Both the position numbers and the translations under genes were made by a program. Source: Histoplasma ohiense (lineage: Eukaryota; Ascomycota; Eurotiomycetes; Onygenales; Ajellomycetaceae). From it: a DNA stretch of 64,000 nt. Location: assembly GCA_017607445.1 (NCBI GenBank), contig JAEVHH010000004.1:3782001-3846000 (forward strand), written 5' to 3'. Shown here in pieces: positions 1 to 10,703 of this stretch (position 1 is the stretch's first letter; every line of letters starts with the position of its first letter). A model generated the notes under the pieces. That model saw nothing but the letters and a program-made list of their open reading frames with translations. It did not search any database and was not told the origin of the DNA.

Positions 1-2736
1 AGTCCTGGACCAGAACTTCTGGTCCCATATAGTGTTTATCAAATCAGTCACTTTACATGATTTATTATAATTCTAGTCCCAGATCATGTTTTATTTATAA
101 ATTATCCATCATGGTCCCGTTTGGTCCCATTTTGTAGGGACCATGACTTACCCTATATAGATTGACAGCGGTAGGTAGGTTGGCAGCGGTAGATAAATTG
201 GCAGCGATAGATAGATTGACAGCAGTAGCTGGTAGATAGACTAGTAGCACTAGATAGAGATAATATCTCCACCAATCATATCATCAGATTGATATCTAGA
301 TATGTATTATATAATCATCAGAATGGGATCAAACCTCAGTCAAAATCATAGTCAGTCCCAGATCATGTTCTTATTTTTGATAGTCAGTCACTTTACATGA
401 AATATCAAGATTTATTAGTCCCATTTTACTCATGTTTTAATAATTCTAGTCACTTTACACTCCCATTCTAATCATGGTCCCACTGGAAATCACACCAAGA
501 AATGGACTAGGACCAAACCAAACCAAATCAAATGTGTAATTCATGGTTCCCAGCAGCCACTCTATGTGAGGTGCGGTTGGCAGCTGGTCAGTGCTGGTCA
601 TCAAAGACAACTCTTGTAGTTTTTTATCTAATAGTTACTTCCTTTCTATAACATCGACTGAGAAACATGTTTACCATATAATGATTTAACTATACTATAT
701 AGTAAAAACAGATCAGGTAATTAAGGATGGCATAGTCCCCTAGATCTGTTTGTTCTCAGACAAAAGGAACAGATTGGGTTCCGTAGGCGAGTACAGTCAA
801 AGCTAACATCACAAGGAATTTGATGACAAGCTAGATTTGCAGGAACGGGTAAACCAGCACGTTTTTGGAATTTGAATTGAGTGTTATCTTTCGCTTCAAA
901 GCCTTCAGAAAAGAGATTTTGAGATCGCGGCTGCTTTAAATCATGATCAATTGAAACGCTGTGGCTATCAGCATTCATTGAAGTTTGAAAAAGGTCCTCT
1001 TGATCCAAAGATGTCTTTTCTGAATAATCTATCATGTTCTTTTTTGCATCAAATAAGTGCAAAGTATTATCTTCGTTTACATAGTTGATTGTATTAGGTA
1101 GATAGGAATTTTCATTCTTTGATTATACTTAGAGTTAGTGTATGCGCCGTATGAGAGAAATATAGTAGATACAGTACTAACCGAAACTGCTGCAGTACTA
1201 ATCATGTTGAGAATAACAAAATGAAGAAAAAATTGTGTAATAAAATAACTCATCGTGTTTAGCTTTTGTTCCCCCCTGCAATCGCAATTTATTATTCATA
1301 TAGAACAAAGCAATAAAAGATGGAAAAAGTAGCTCTTTAATAGATGATACTTTTATTGTAAAAGAGGAGAATATAGATAGTTAGCTATTCGAGATAAATG
1401 TCAAAACTCAACACCGTCTATAAGCGAGCGAGCGGGAGGTCCCATTATTATACTGCACTGAGATTAAAGTTGACATAGTTCACCACGTTCTCGTTCACTC
1501 CACATCCTCGTTAACCTTGTAGCAGGATAAGGTTGTCCTTGTATTGCTAACTAGCTAAGCGAGAGCAACACAATATCTATTTGTAATTATTGGGTGAGAC
1601 AAAGGAGATTGATCATCAATCACCATGAGAGGCATTACTGATGGTAGACTTACATCATACAGACTACTAGTTCTAAATATCAATGTAGAGAGAGAGATGC
1701 AAATATTGTCTATATTTGTAGAAAGTAGCTCTTTGAGTTAATTTTTGACTCTTGACTGCTAAAGAAGTTAAAATTGGGCCATATCACATGGTCAGGCTAA
1801 CGATACAGTGGTGAACTGCATGCACAGTACAGAATACATTAGAAAAAGATACATATAAATTTATTTGAAAGAAGTCAATATTTTTGAAGATCTTCTTGAC
1901 TTATTAATTTGTGGTAAAGCTAGCACTATATAGCAAAAGGCCAATGTAAATCATTTGTTAAATGGTTATGTTCATAGGGATATACATCATACCTGTGGGT
2001 GTGGTGGTGTGGCCCGGCCCACAACGCCATGGCCCCCACCGCCATTCACTGCAGCATAGTGTAGGAACCACAAATTTTTATCAGATATTTTCTAATATTG
2101 AAAAACTATCTTTATAAATAATGCAGTAAATTAGACAAAAGTCACAAAACTAACAGTCAACATTTTATCTATACAAAATTGGTAACTTTTATCTTAGAAA
2201 GTTGTTGAGATATGAAACAGTAGAAAGTTGAAATTAGTTAAGATAGTCCGCTTGCTTATATGGCTCGCTTGCTTATATAGAGTAATAAATTGCAAAATAT
2301 AAATTACACTTCGCCAATATAACATTTTAAAATTTATCTATATTATATTTGGAGCTAAATAAATACCATTGAACTAAAAATCTATAAAATAAACATAAAA
2401 TGAAATCAAATGAAAAACGTTATACAGAAGCTTTTGCAAAACTTTGTTGTTAGTTATTGGATAGTTAAATGCTTAGTGAGCTAGTGAGCAGTCACAGACA
2501 TTCTATGTAAAACCCTCATCTCATCCCCACACAGACTTTGACCTCATCTCCATCCCGATTTCATCGCATCTCATACTTCAAAGACCAGGTCCATTCCATG
2601 GAACCAGATAGGGTGCGGTGGGAAGAGAGTTAATAAAAGTATAATCATGAAGTAATTCTTCTATCTTATTTCCATACCGTTCTCTACTTACGGTCCGTTT
2701 CCATGGATGAACGGAGGTAAAAATATTTTGAGAAGG
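1..2736. other. AT-rich, gene-poor repeat region
   Basis: This stretch is strongly AT-rich with stops in every frame. Degenerate direct repeats are visible: the words cagtcactttacatga and agtcccagatcatgtt each occur twice, near 45-90 and again near 350-400. One minus-strand open frame (721-1062, 113 codons) exists, but it has no recognisable domain and no intron signals. The composition differs sharply from the gene-rich DNA that begins near 5.2 kb. It looks like decayed repetitive DNA of the kind found in AT-rich isochores of onygenalean fungi. I support no gene here. Confidence 0.6.
170..255. repeat. Short minisatellite, unit about 17-19 bp
   Basis: Four to five diverged tandem copies of a unit resembling attggcagcggtagatag lie in this interval. 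Copies differ by point changes and small indels. No coding role is seen. Confidence 0.7.
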
Positions 2737-3513
2737 GGACTGATAATTACATCGCCGCTAAAATGTCTATTTTTGAAAGGAATAGTGTATACAACAACGT
2801 TACATATAAAATAACTAGCATTTTGATAGAGATTGAATGTTCTCTATGGCATATTCATCAGATCTCTATCTAGCTCGCTGCCTACCCACTTGATATCCAA
2901 TTGATTCCTCTAGAATTAGATATTGCTAGCTATCTAGATGCCTACCAGCTGGGTATCTAATAATTTGTCTAGCAACACTAGCTAGATATCTAGCTATCTA
3001 TCAACATTTAATTGATTGCTTGTGAAATAGATACCTGAAAGCTATTCAAGTAGATATTTCTAGCTAGCTAGGTATGTATCAGCTTGATACTCACTGCTCT
3101 TCATTGTTTGATAATGAATTTATTACGTACGGTGTTAAAATTGTCTTTCTCCTCAAATGACAAGATCAAGATTGAATTGAGATGATCTAGCTCTGTAGGG
3201 TGATGAATGATGACATCTTTTGTATATAGATTTTGTTGGCATCCCTATCGCTCGCTAGAAGGCTATTTGAGCAGTGCTGCACCCGCTAGATAGTTGCAAT
3301 GAACCAGCCTTCCACCCCCATCAGATTTCAATATTATATAAAAATTTCTATCTGTGTAACTACAGCTTCAAATTGTGAGCAAGCAACGAGAAGCTTCTCA
3401 CGATCCATTCAAGCTATTTTGCAACACGAAAATGGTGTATCCACTATTCCGTATGAAAAGTAGACATTTTAGCAGGTGTAAACTAGCCAGGTACGCGGTG
3501 TAATTATCAGTCC
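2737..3513. mobile_element. Non-autonomous element with long degenerate inverted ends (copy A)
   Basis: The left end (2737-2750, ggactgataattac) is a perfect 14-bp inverted match to the right end (3500-3513). Further in, gctaaaatgtcta at 2757-2769 is the perfect inverse of 3461-3473, so the terminal repeats are long and gapped. No transposase frame is visible inside. Target-site duplications are not clear, so the exact boundaries and superfamily are uncertain. A second, related copy lies at 4011-5064. Confidence 0.6.
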
Positions 3514-4069
3514 GTATTTATGATATCTTTTAACCAATCTAAGACTGCTCGGTTATATATTTACGTGGTAAGGAATGATTCAAAAATAAAATTTTTAAAA
3601 TTATAATAGTTAGTTATTTGATTGGTTTTCTGACTAAGTTATTGAATATAGTTAACTAAACCAGCTATTTTGTAAGTTATGCAATAAACTTATAAAAGAT
3701 TTACAGGCGCTTTTCCAACTGCAATCAGCCAATCTCTATCCATCACTCAACTCCACGTTCTCACGCACGTTCTCACACTGTTGGAGGTCCTACTACGGAC
3801 ACAAGCCGGATATGAGCTCGCCACCAGATAGAGGATAACAAGCAACCAAGGTTCAACCCTCTTTCACACACAGACCCCTATTAGGTAAGGGGTTAGGATT
3901 AGTTAACTAGTTAGGAGGTGAATACTAGATTTGGTTTATAACTAGTTAGAGTGCTAGAGTGGGATAAGATTCAGACCACGGCACTACAACCAGGTTCCAC
4001 TCTCAGAAAGGGATTGATAATTACATCACTTACCCGGCGAATTACGGATAGTGGATAGTGTATAGTGTA

Positions 4070-4704
4070 TACGGAGGTCGGTTTCAAAAGTTTCGTTCAA
4101 GCACTAAAAACGCCACAACTGCCACTAGGAATTTATACTAGGTTTTACATATAAATTCCCTCTCATTATTTCTTCTGCTTTCATCTACGGTGGAGATATA
4201 TCAATTCCCTTCTGACTGAGTTCACCTGCTATATCAGCACAGGATTTCTCTCTCCCATATCAATCATGGTGTACCTTGGCGAGGATATGTTCTTGGGCTG
4301 ACTGCTGTTTTGTGGGTCGTCCAGAGCGAGGAGCATCTTTTAATCAGTCATCACAGATATAAAGATAGGGAAGATCTGGATTAAAGCCACAATCTTGAGC
4401 AGTTCTATAGATACAATTGATGGTTTGAATAGATAGCTGAGTGAAATTGCTGATTTCTTTTGTAGTTTTACCACCAAAAGACTTCAGAGCCACTATCACA
4501 GCACAGGTTGAGATATCTGTATTGGGAGCCATATTGAAATAAAAGAGAAGATAAATTTGATTCATCAATCTCTGGGGGATTATCTGCTATTTAAAATGAG
4601 GGGTAATTGCTTCTCATTAGTGGTATCTATGATATTTCAACTAGTATATCCGTGGCGTAGATAGTAGCTTGGCTTGAACGAAACTTTTGAAACCGACCTC
4701 CGTA
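4070..4704. mobile_element. Tc1/mariner-type element with 31-bp TIRs and TA target duplication
   Basis: Perfect 31-bp terminal inverted repeats lie at 4072-4102 and 4672-4702, starting cggaggtcggtttcaaaag. Each is flanked by TA (4070-4071 and 4703-4704), the target duplication typical of Tc1/mariner. The element is only about 630 bp. It retains a decayed N-terminal transposase fragment on the minus strand and lacks any catalytic DDE/D region, so it is an internally deleted, non-autonomous copy. The related empty site at about 2783-2820 supports insertion at a TA inside an older repeat. Confidence 0.85.
4185..4532 (-). pseudogene. Decayed N-terminal fragment of a Tc1-like transposase
   Basis: A minus-strand frame starting MAPNTDISTC gives a helix-turn-helix-like stretch (KTTKEISNFTQLSIQTI). 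In the same frame, past a TGA at about 4344, it continues with DAPRSGRPTKQQSAQEHI, then HHD-stop-YGRE, and later DIAGELSQKGIDISPP before a TAG at 4185. The paired HTH layout with an SGRP-type linker is characteristic of Tc1-like transposase DNA-binding regions. At least one TGA sits where CGA (Arg) is expected, a C-to-T change of the kind repeat-induced point mutation makes. The catalytic domain is absent, so no active protein is expected. Confidence 0.75.
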
Positions 4705-5275
4705 CACACTTTTATATATAAAATAACTAGCAGTTCAAACGAAATAAGTAATAAGTACAAGAGATACATAACTGAGCGCGAATCATCTACATACATCAAA
4801 GAGATCATACGATAGCTGGCTTTCTGTCAGCTAGCTGCTGCATTCAACATCTATACTTATAAGAAGAAGAGCATCTATTATAACTAACTAGAGATCTATC
4901 ATTCTCAGATGATGTAATGAATAGTTAGATAGTTACTGGTATTTATTTACGCCGTACTTTCTATGATAGTTATTCTGTATGTAATTCTGTGTATACATAC
5001 GGAGTAGTTCGTCGTGTAATTCGCCGAGTAAATAACCCAGCGTAATTAAATAATTATCAATCTCTCCATCGATGTTTAAACCCCACCGAGAGTTTGCACG
5101 TTCCACCTTTCGAAAGTCATGCTCAAGTGACGATTCGAAGCTTCTCGGCAGCCATCTGAACCCCGTTCCATGGCCCTGACCAACCTTCCCATAGACGTTC
5201 AACCTCTTGAAACTCCCGAAGAGAACATGGAAGACCTGCAACTTTGACCCTAACGACTTGCCGGTGTCCCAGGAG

Positions 5276-6526
5276 ATGATGTACGCTTCGTAGATGCAAT
5301 GCAACTGATTTACCTAGCGTATCTTTTCTCGGGCTTCTGCTAATTTTTGAAAACTAGGGTTGACCTACCAGTGCATGTCCGCTTGCGGAGCGCTATTCTG
5401 TGGAACGATGTCTTGCTGGTGAAGCGTATCATAAAGAATAACCCTAGGTTCCTGGAGAACCCAAACTTCGACGATAAGAGCAATACCTCGCTGCATCTCG
5501 CAGCGATTATTGGCAACCTGGAAATCATTGTATGGAACCGCATCTTCATATCTTCTTGTTCCTGAAGCTCCACTAAAACACAATTCCTAGAAACTCCTTG
5601 TATCATTCGGCCACGACTCATGCACCCCTCAAATCTTGGAGAGCGGCTTCGATGCGGCCCCCGGCATCAGCGTGAACACTGATGGAGCTACACCTCTCCA
5701 CCTTGCAGCTGCTCATTCCCACACCTCCTGTGTCCAATTCCTGTGCACTCAGTTCCCCCAAACCATCGACCGGCCTGACCATAATGGCGCCACACCCCTC
5801 ATGCTTGCGGCTCAAAACTCCAACGCATCCCACCCGGCGCAAAGCACATGCCTAATTCCTCCGAAGCAGCGCCCGCCTTCCTCTTCCAATTCCTCAGAAG
5901 ATACAAGTACCATTGCAACGCTTCTCAGACAAGATGCGTCCGTCACGCTTGCAGATAACGTCGGCAACACCGCCTTGCATTATGCTAGTGCATGGGGAAA
6001 TTTGAAGGCATTTCGGCTCCTGGTATCAGCGGGTGCGCCTTCCCTAGCTCTCAATCATGCGATGTGCACTCCCGCAGACTATGCATTAAGCATACAAGCA
6101 CGCGTATATTTCCACAGCCTGATTTCGGAATTCGAACGACTCAAAGTCGAGTCTCCCCAGCTACAACCACAACAACAGCAGCAGCAGCAGCAGCAGCAGC
6201 ATCGAAAGCCGAAAATTAAGCTATCGTTGAACGTTAATGATGGAGATTTGAACCGGTCCCCACCCGGCGTAGTAACGCAACAAAGGAACCTATCGCCTAT
6301 CTCTCCAACAGGGATGAGGCTACCTAACAAAGCGGGTTTAAGCGCCTCAAGGCCGGGGAAGGTTACGCCATCTCTAGGCCCCGTGCGGTTGGTTGAGCAG
6401 GAAAACAGCGACGATATGTTCCCTTTGGATCCGCCTTTGACGGCGAGGAAAATTAGTGGGCAGATGACAAGGAGCCCGATCACCGCGACAGGGCCTTTTA
6501 CACGGTTTCGTCGAGGCTCAAGTTGA
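5276..6526 (+). CDS. avo2: Ankyrin-repeat protein, Avo2-like TORC2 subunit
   Basis: Fitted exons are 5276-5280, 5358-5529 and 5591-6526 (1113 nt, 370 aa). Introns are 5281-5357 (GTACGC..TAG) and 5530-5590 (GTATGG..TAG). The protein opens VHVRLRSAILWNDVLLVKRI, the leading helix pair of Avo2-type proteins. Ankyrin repeats follow (NTSLHLAAIIGNLEI, FGHDS, GATPLHLAAAHSH, NGATPLMLAAQNSN, GNTALHYASAWGN). A low-complexity tail contains a polyglutamine run near 6175-6200. Avo2 is a non-essential subunit of the plasma-membrane TOR complex 2. Yeast Avo2 is of similar length (about 426 aa) with the same N-terminal ankyrin and C-terminal Ser-rich layout. The five-nucleotide first exon is the least certain part: it joins ATGAT to GGTTGACC to give MMVDLP, and its donor is not ideal. 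The body of the call is secure as an ankyrin protein; the Avo2 identity is inferred from the N-terminal pattern. Confidence 0.75.
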
Positions 6527-7456
6527 AACGGCCAATCCCAAGCCTTCGATCCGTCGTGGCATCGGCGGTTGGAATACTCCGTACTCGTCATGGATTTTCC
6601 CCACATGCAATTGAGCTGTCTTACATCCGTGGAGAACATAGATATCATTGAAGGATATTAAAGAAATTTTCGACATCGCCCTTCTGCGGTGGCTTTTGTG
6701 GAAGATGTTGTTCTTAGCAGGAAGCTACCCTACCATATCTCCGCACGACATGTGTAGGTACATATCCCTCTGCATGCATACACCTTTAGAATGATCACCT
6801 CTCTCTGTGAATTACGACTCGTCCCTCGGACGGGATGATTCAACGCGCGGATCTCTTCGAGGACACCCCAGCTCAAATAAAGCAAAATATCCTATCCATC
6901 AACAACCGATAATTTTCACGAGTCTGCGCAACTGTGAGAAGAAAAAAGACTGGCCCTTTCAACCGATAAACTTTTCTTCCCCAAATTTTTTTTGGCCAAA
7001 ATCATGAAGTTGAACTGGCCATATACAGCTACATCAAAAACATATTCCATACACTTCAGGAAGCTTTCTAACTTACCCAGATCTTCCTTTGCCTGTTTCA
7101 CTCGTCATTTGAAATATTTCCATTTCTTTCCCCTTGCATCATATCATGTTCCTGTTATATCTGCGCAATATCTGGGCGTTTTGTATCAATTCCCAAGCTC
7201 AAGGCTTCAGGATTAATGTTCATAACCGGCGACAACGAAAAAAGATGAAGTATTCAATCCTACGTAAATTAAAGCAGAAGACATGCACGCCTTTTTTCGT
7301 TTCTCTCTATACTGTAACCTTCAACAAATATCACATCCCGCTATCTAACCCCGTGTGATTACCATATAAAAAACAAAACCAGCGCGGGCGTGAAAAGATA
7401 GGAGGGAAATCAAATCTTACATCAAGGAAGAAATATAATATATAATGATAACGGTA

Positions 7457-7547
<91 letters not shown>

Positions 7548-7784
7548 ACATAAACTATGCCAAATACATTTCCATAAAAGTACATCTATCTATATATGGC
7601 CGGCCGATACGCCCACTATTAAACCAGACACACGGGGTTAGTAATCAGGAGAGAGACAAAAGAAAAAGAGCAATTCCGTTCACCGCCTACTTCGGATTCC
7701 ATTCACTTTTCCGTTGGGCTTTTCCTCCTCTTCTTTTCCTTCCCTTATAGTATTTTCTTTTTATCCTTTGCTTGTTTGTTTCGC
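6527..7784. other. Convergent intergenic region between avo2 and coq1
   Basis: This holds the 3' flanks of two genes facing each other. Apart from the CA repeat at 7459-7543 I see no gene, no RNA structure and no conserved frame. Confidence 0.6.
7459..7543. repeat. (AC)n microsatellite, about 42 units
   Basis: An uninterrupted dinucleotide AC run of about 85 bp lies in the 3' flank of coq1. Open frames through it (poly Thr-His or Val-Cys) are artefacts. Confidence 0.95.
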
Positions 7785-9511
7785 TCACTTCCGCCTCTTG
7801 GTGAGTTTCGCGCACATCTCAATTAAGCCTGTCTTGGCCTCGGTGTCAGGGAGGATACGGATGGACTGGATGGCTTTATTTGTGTATTCCTGCGCGAGGG
7901 CGCGGGTTTGCTCGAGGCCGTCGGATTGGGAGACGATTTGGCGGGCCTGGATTTGGTTTTTTCCACCTCACATGTTAGTGTATCTATATAGATATAAACA
8001 TTATATATAGAGCTTCGATTTTTAGACGGTGGGAGTAAGATAACACAACAACAAATAATCAAAGGAATAGGAATAATAATAAAAAAAAATAGCAACTTAC
8101 CAACTGCACATCCCCCTCCCCGCTAAACTTCCTCCCCACCAACGCCCCCAACTCCGGATTTGCCCTCCAGGCAAAAAGCAGCGGCGCCGTCGCCAGGCCC
8201 AGCTCCAAATCAGCACCAGCAGGCTTCCCCAGCTCATCCCCACTAATTGTATAATCCAACATATCATCCACAAGCTGGAACGCAAGGCCCAGATTCCGGC
8301 CATACGAATAGGCCGCCTCCACAATCTCCGGCGACGAATGGCCCAGCAGCGCCGCCGCTCGACACGACTTGCTAATCAGGCTCGCGGACTTCAGGTACGT
8401 CTTTTGCAGGTAGTACGTGATCGTCTGCTCCGTGAAGGACGGGTTCAACTCATCCCGCTCCGTGTTCTTCAACTGCATGAACTCGCCCTCGATCAGGTTC
8501 GCGATGACGGTGGACAGCAGCTCGATGACCTCTGGGTCGCGCAGGCGGGCAAGCGCAACTGACGCACGGCCCAGGAGAAAATCGCCCGCCAGCACGGCCA
8601 TTTTGTTCCCGAATTCCAGATTCGCGGACACGGTGGAGCGCCGCGTGACGGCGTTATCGATCACGTCGTCATGCAATAGCGAAGCCGTGTGGATTAGCTC
8701 TGTAATCTCCGCCAGCCGCTGTTGGGTGGGGAGGATGTCTGTGCCGTTCCCGCTGTCGGCGTCGTAGTTGGCGTCAACATTCCCTGCCAGCCCAGTATAC
8801 GCAGCCTCGAGCGAAGACGGGGAAGTGGAGGAGAGCAATGCGCTCTGGTCCGGGTTTGTATCTGCCAGTATGGCAGGGGATGTAATGCCATCGTTGATAC
8901 CGGTAGCACTAACGAATGGGACCTGGCGGGTCGTCTTGGGCCCGTGGGCCGTCGCCTGCGACATGAGCAGAACTAAGAGGGGCCGCACGTGCTTGCCTTC
9001 GCTTGTTGTGTAGTATTTTGCGACTCGGTCGAGCAGGGGGTGGCCGGAGCCGAGAAGCTTGTGGATATTCTTTTTCATGAACTTGAGCTCTTTGGCGACG
9101 ATGCGGAGAGGGTCAATGGTTACGGGGACGCCGCCTGGCGTGCCTGGCAAGCGCGGGGAAGTTCCTGGTGAGCGCGGTAATAGTGCTGGTGAGGGCGAGG
9201 AGGAAGAAGATGATGACAGTGGCGGGGGGAGGAGGAGGAGGAGGAGGAGGGCTCTCTTTCGAGAATAGATTTTGGGCGGCGGATGCGGCAGAGCCAAGGG
9301 CCGATTGATTTTTTCGGCGCGAAGGATGGTAGCTGCGGATGTTGTAGGGCAGATTGGGAGATGAGAGTGAGCTGGAGCTGGAGATGCAGCTGTCTATTAA
9401 GCATTGAGAGCATATCAGGGCGGTTGCTGCTCTCGCTGCAGCTGGTGAGCGGGTGGGAGTCCCTGGGCGGAGGAGAAGCCCATAGGGCATGAGCGTTGGT
9501 CGAGCTCGCAT
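7785..9511 (-). CDS. coq1: Mitochondrial polyprenyl (hexaprenyl-type) diphosphate synthase, Coq1
   Basis: This trans-polyprenyl diphosphate synthase builds the ubiquinone side chain in mitochondria. Exons are 8101-9511 and 7785-7946, joined by a 154-nt GTAAGT..CAG intron. The conserved body starts VTIDPLRIVAKELKF and contains GKHVRPLLVLLMSQAT, the first Asp-rich motif LLHDDVIDNAVTRR and the second QLVDDMLDYT. It ends with ARQIVSQSDGLEQTRALA. The N-terminus from 9511 (MRARPTLMPYGLLLR) is Arg/Ser-rich and looks like a transit peptide; SALGSAASAAQNLFSK resembles the usual fungal sequence before the catalytic domain. That N-terminus and the catalytic domain are in different frames. One base too many (or two too few) lies between about 9125 and 9250, most likely in the G6/GGA tract. 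No GT donor with the right phase exists there. Either it is a real frame break or sequence error, or translation starts at 9297 in the catalytic frame. Confidence 0.88.
9224..9250. repeat. G6 plus (GGA)n tract inside coq1
   Basis: A run of six G followed by about seven GGA units encodes Pro- or Leu/Ser-rich sequence, depending on frame. It is the likely site of the frame change in coq1. Confidence 0.85.
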
Positions 9512-10289
9512 GGCAGCTCGACAGACGGCGGCCGGGGCTCCCTGGTGATGGTTGATATGCTAGACGGGCATGAATGTAATCTAATTGGGCGGGATACGGG
9601 AGGTGGTTGAGATCAATTGAGGTTGTTGTCGGTGCAGAGGTGGTGGGTGGTGAGGTTGTTGAGTGAAATGAAGCTGAAACTTTTTTTTTTTTTTTGGCTG
9701 GCAACGAGTTGGACTTGGCCGGGATTGATGAAGACAAGGCGCAGAACCACAAGTCGATTGATTATCGACAGCAGGACAACTCGTATATACGGGACGACAG
9801 GCGTCACTTGGGCCTCATGACCTGAGATTCTTCCTCCATTGCTGGTCTAAGTCTCGTACTTCGGTGAAACGATGCACTAAGGCTTCCGCAGATGTCCGCA
9901 TATTTACTTGTTGATTTCTTCATTTATTCAACCTGCACCATCTTCCGCAGGATTGCGCTACTTGACAAATTACAATAGCTGAGCGAACGTAAATACACGG
10001 ATAAAATAAATAAATAAATAAATCAGCAACCAGTGAACTTCCCGGCAAGTCCGTCTAGGGATTAGTAAAGGAGGGCTAAAAAAGGAGAATGAGAAGTAAA
10101 CACAAGAGGAAAAAGTGCCGGAATTAAAAATTTTTTGAACAAGACATGGGAGAAAAATGAGGAAAAATGCCATACATGATTGTGGCCGTCCATAAAGTAA
10201 AACCCGAACTGTTGTTATGCTAGCCCATGTCTTCAGCCGGAATGTGTCTGTCAAGTCGGGCTTATGTTCTTCTGAATATGAACAGTCCC

Positions 10290-10324
<35 letters not shown>

Positions 10325-10703
10325 AGAGAGAGAGAGAAAGAGAGAGAGAGAGTTCACGCCGGCTTTCCCGGGCCCGGCAAAATAGTAAATAATATAAAAA
10401 TGTTGAAGTAAGACAAGTAACAAAAATGAAAAAAAAAAAAGAAATAACAGTGTGCCCAAGGAGTAGGAATTGAGAATTGCAAAGATTTCAGCACTAGAAA
10501 AATGCTTCTGTTTCTTTATCGCTCCTCAATTAAAATATAGTACCAATACCAAAATCCCACCATTCAGTCCATCCATCCATCCATAAGTCAACAGATTGAG
10601 CAATCAATCAACCAAGCCGACTTTCTCTCCGTTCTAAAAAAAAAAAAAAAAAAAAAAACATAAAGAAACACAAGAATAGGAAAAAGCGGCAAGGAAGAAG
10701 TAG
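9512..10703. other. coq1 upstream / rpn3 downstream region
   Basis: coq1 and rpn3 are both on the minus strand, so this is the coq1 promoter side and the rpn3 3' side. It contains A/T tracts, an AT repeat running into a GA repeat (10292-10352) and a poly(A) run near 10636-10658. I see no gene. Confidence 0.55.
10292..10352. repeat. Compound (AT)n-(GA)n microsatellite
   Basis: About 30 bp of alternating AT is followed directly by about 28 bp of GA with one interruption (aaag). Confidence 0.9.

Larger units (their letters stand above)
4011..5064. mobile_element. Second copy of the inverted-end element (copy B), interrupted by a mariner-type insertion
   Basis: The ends 4011-4024 (ggattgataattac) and 5051-5064 are near-perfect inverted repeats and match the ends of the element at 2737-3513. 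An inner inverted pair, cggcgaattac, sits at 4035-4045 and 5016-5026. The internal sequence atagtgtata...ataaaataactagca also occurs uninterrupted in the first copy (about 2783-2820). Here it is split by the 4070-4704 insertion. The host element therefore predates the nested one. Beyond that shared block the interiors of the two copies differ. Confidence 0.55.

Noticed and set aside
721..1062. 113-codon minus-strand ORF in the AT-rich region
   Set aside because: No recognisable motif, no intron context and an AT-rich decayed setting; likely chance, though a fragment of an unknown element cannot be excluded.
4933..5304. 123-codon minus-strand ORF beside avo2
   Set aside because: It spans the end of a repeat element and the avo2 5' region and shows no domain or consistent codon preference.
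5340..5842. Several ORFs antisense to avo2
   Set aside because: They are shadows of the ankyrin exons; the plus-strand frame explains the sequence.
7331..7750. Long frames of poly Val-Cys and Thr-His
   Set aside because: They are read through the AC microsatellite and have no other coding support.
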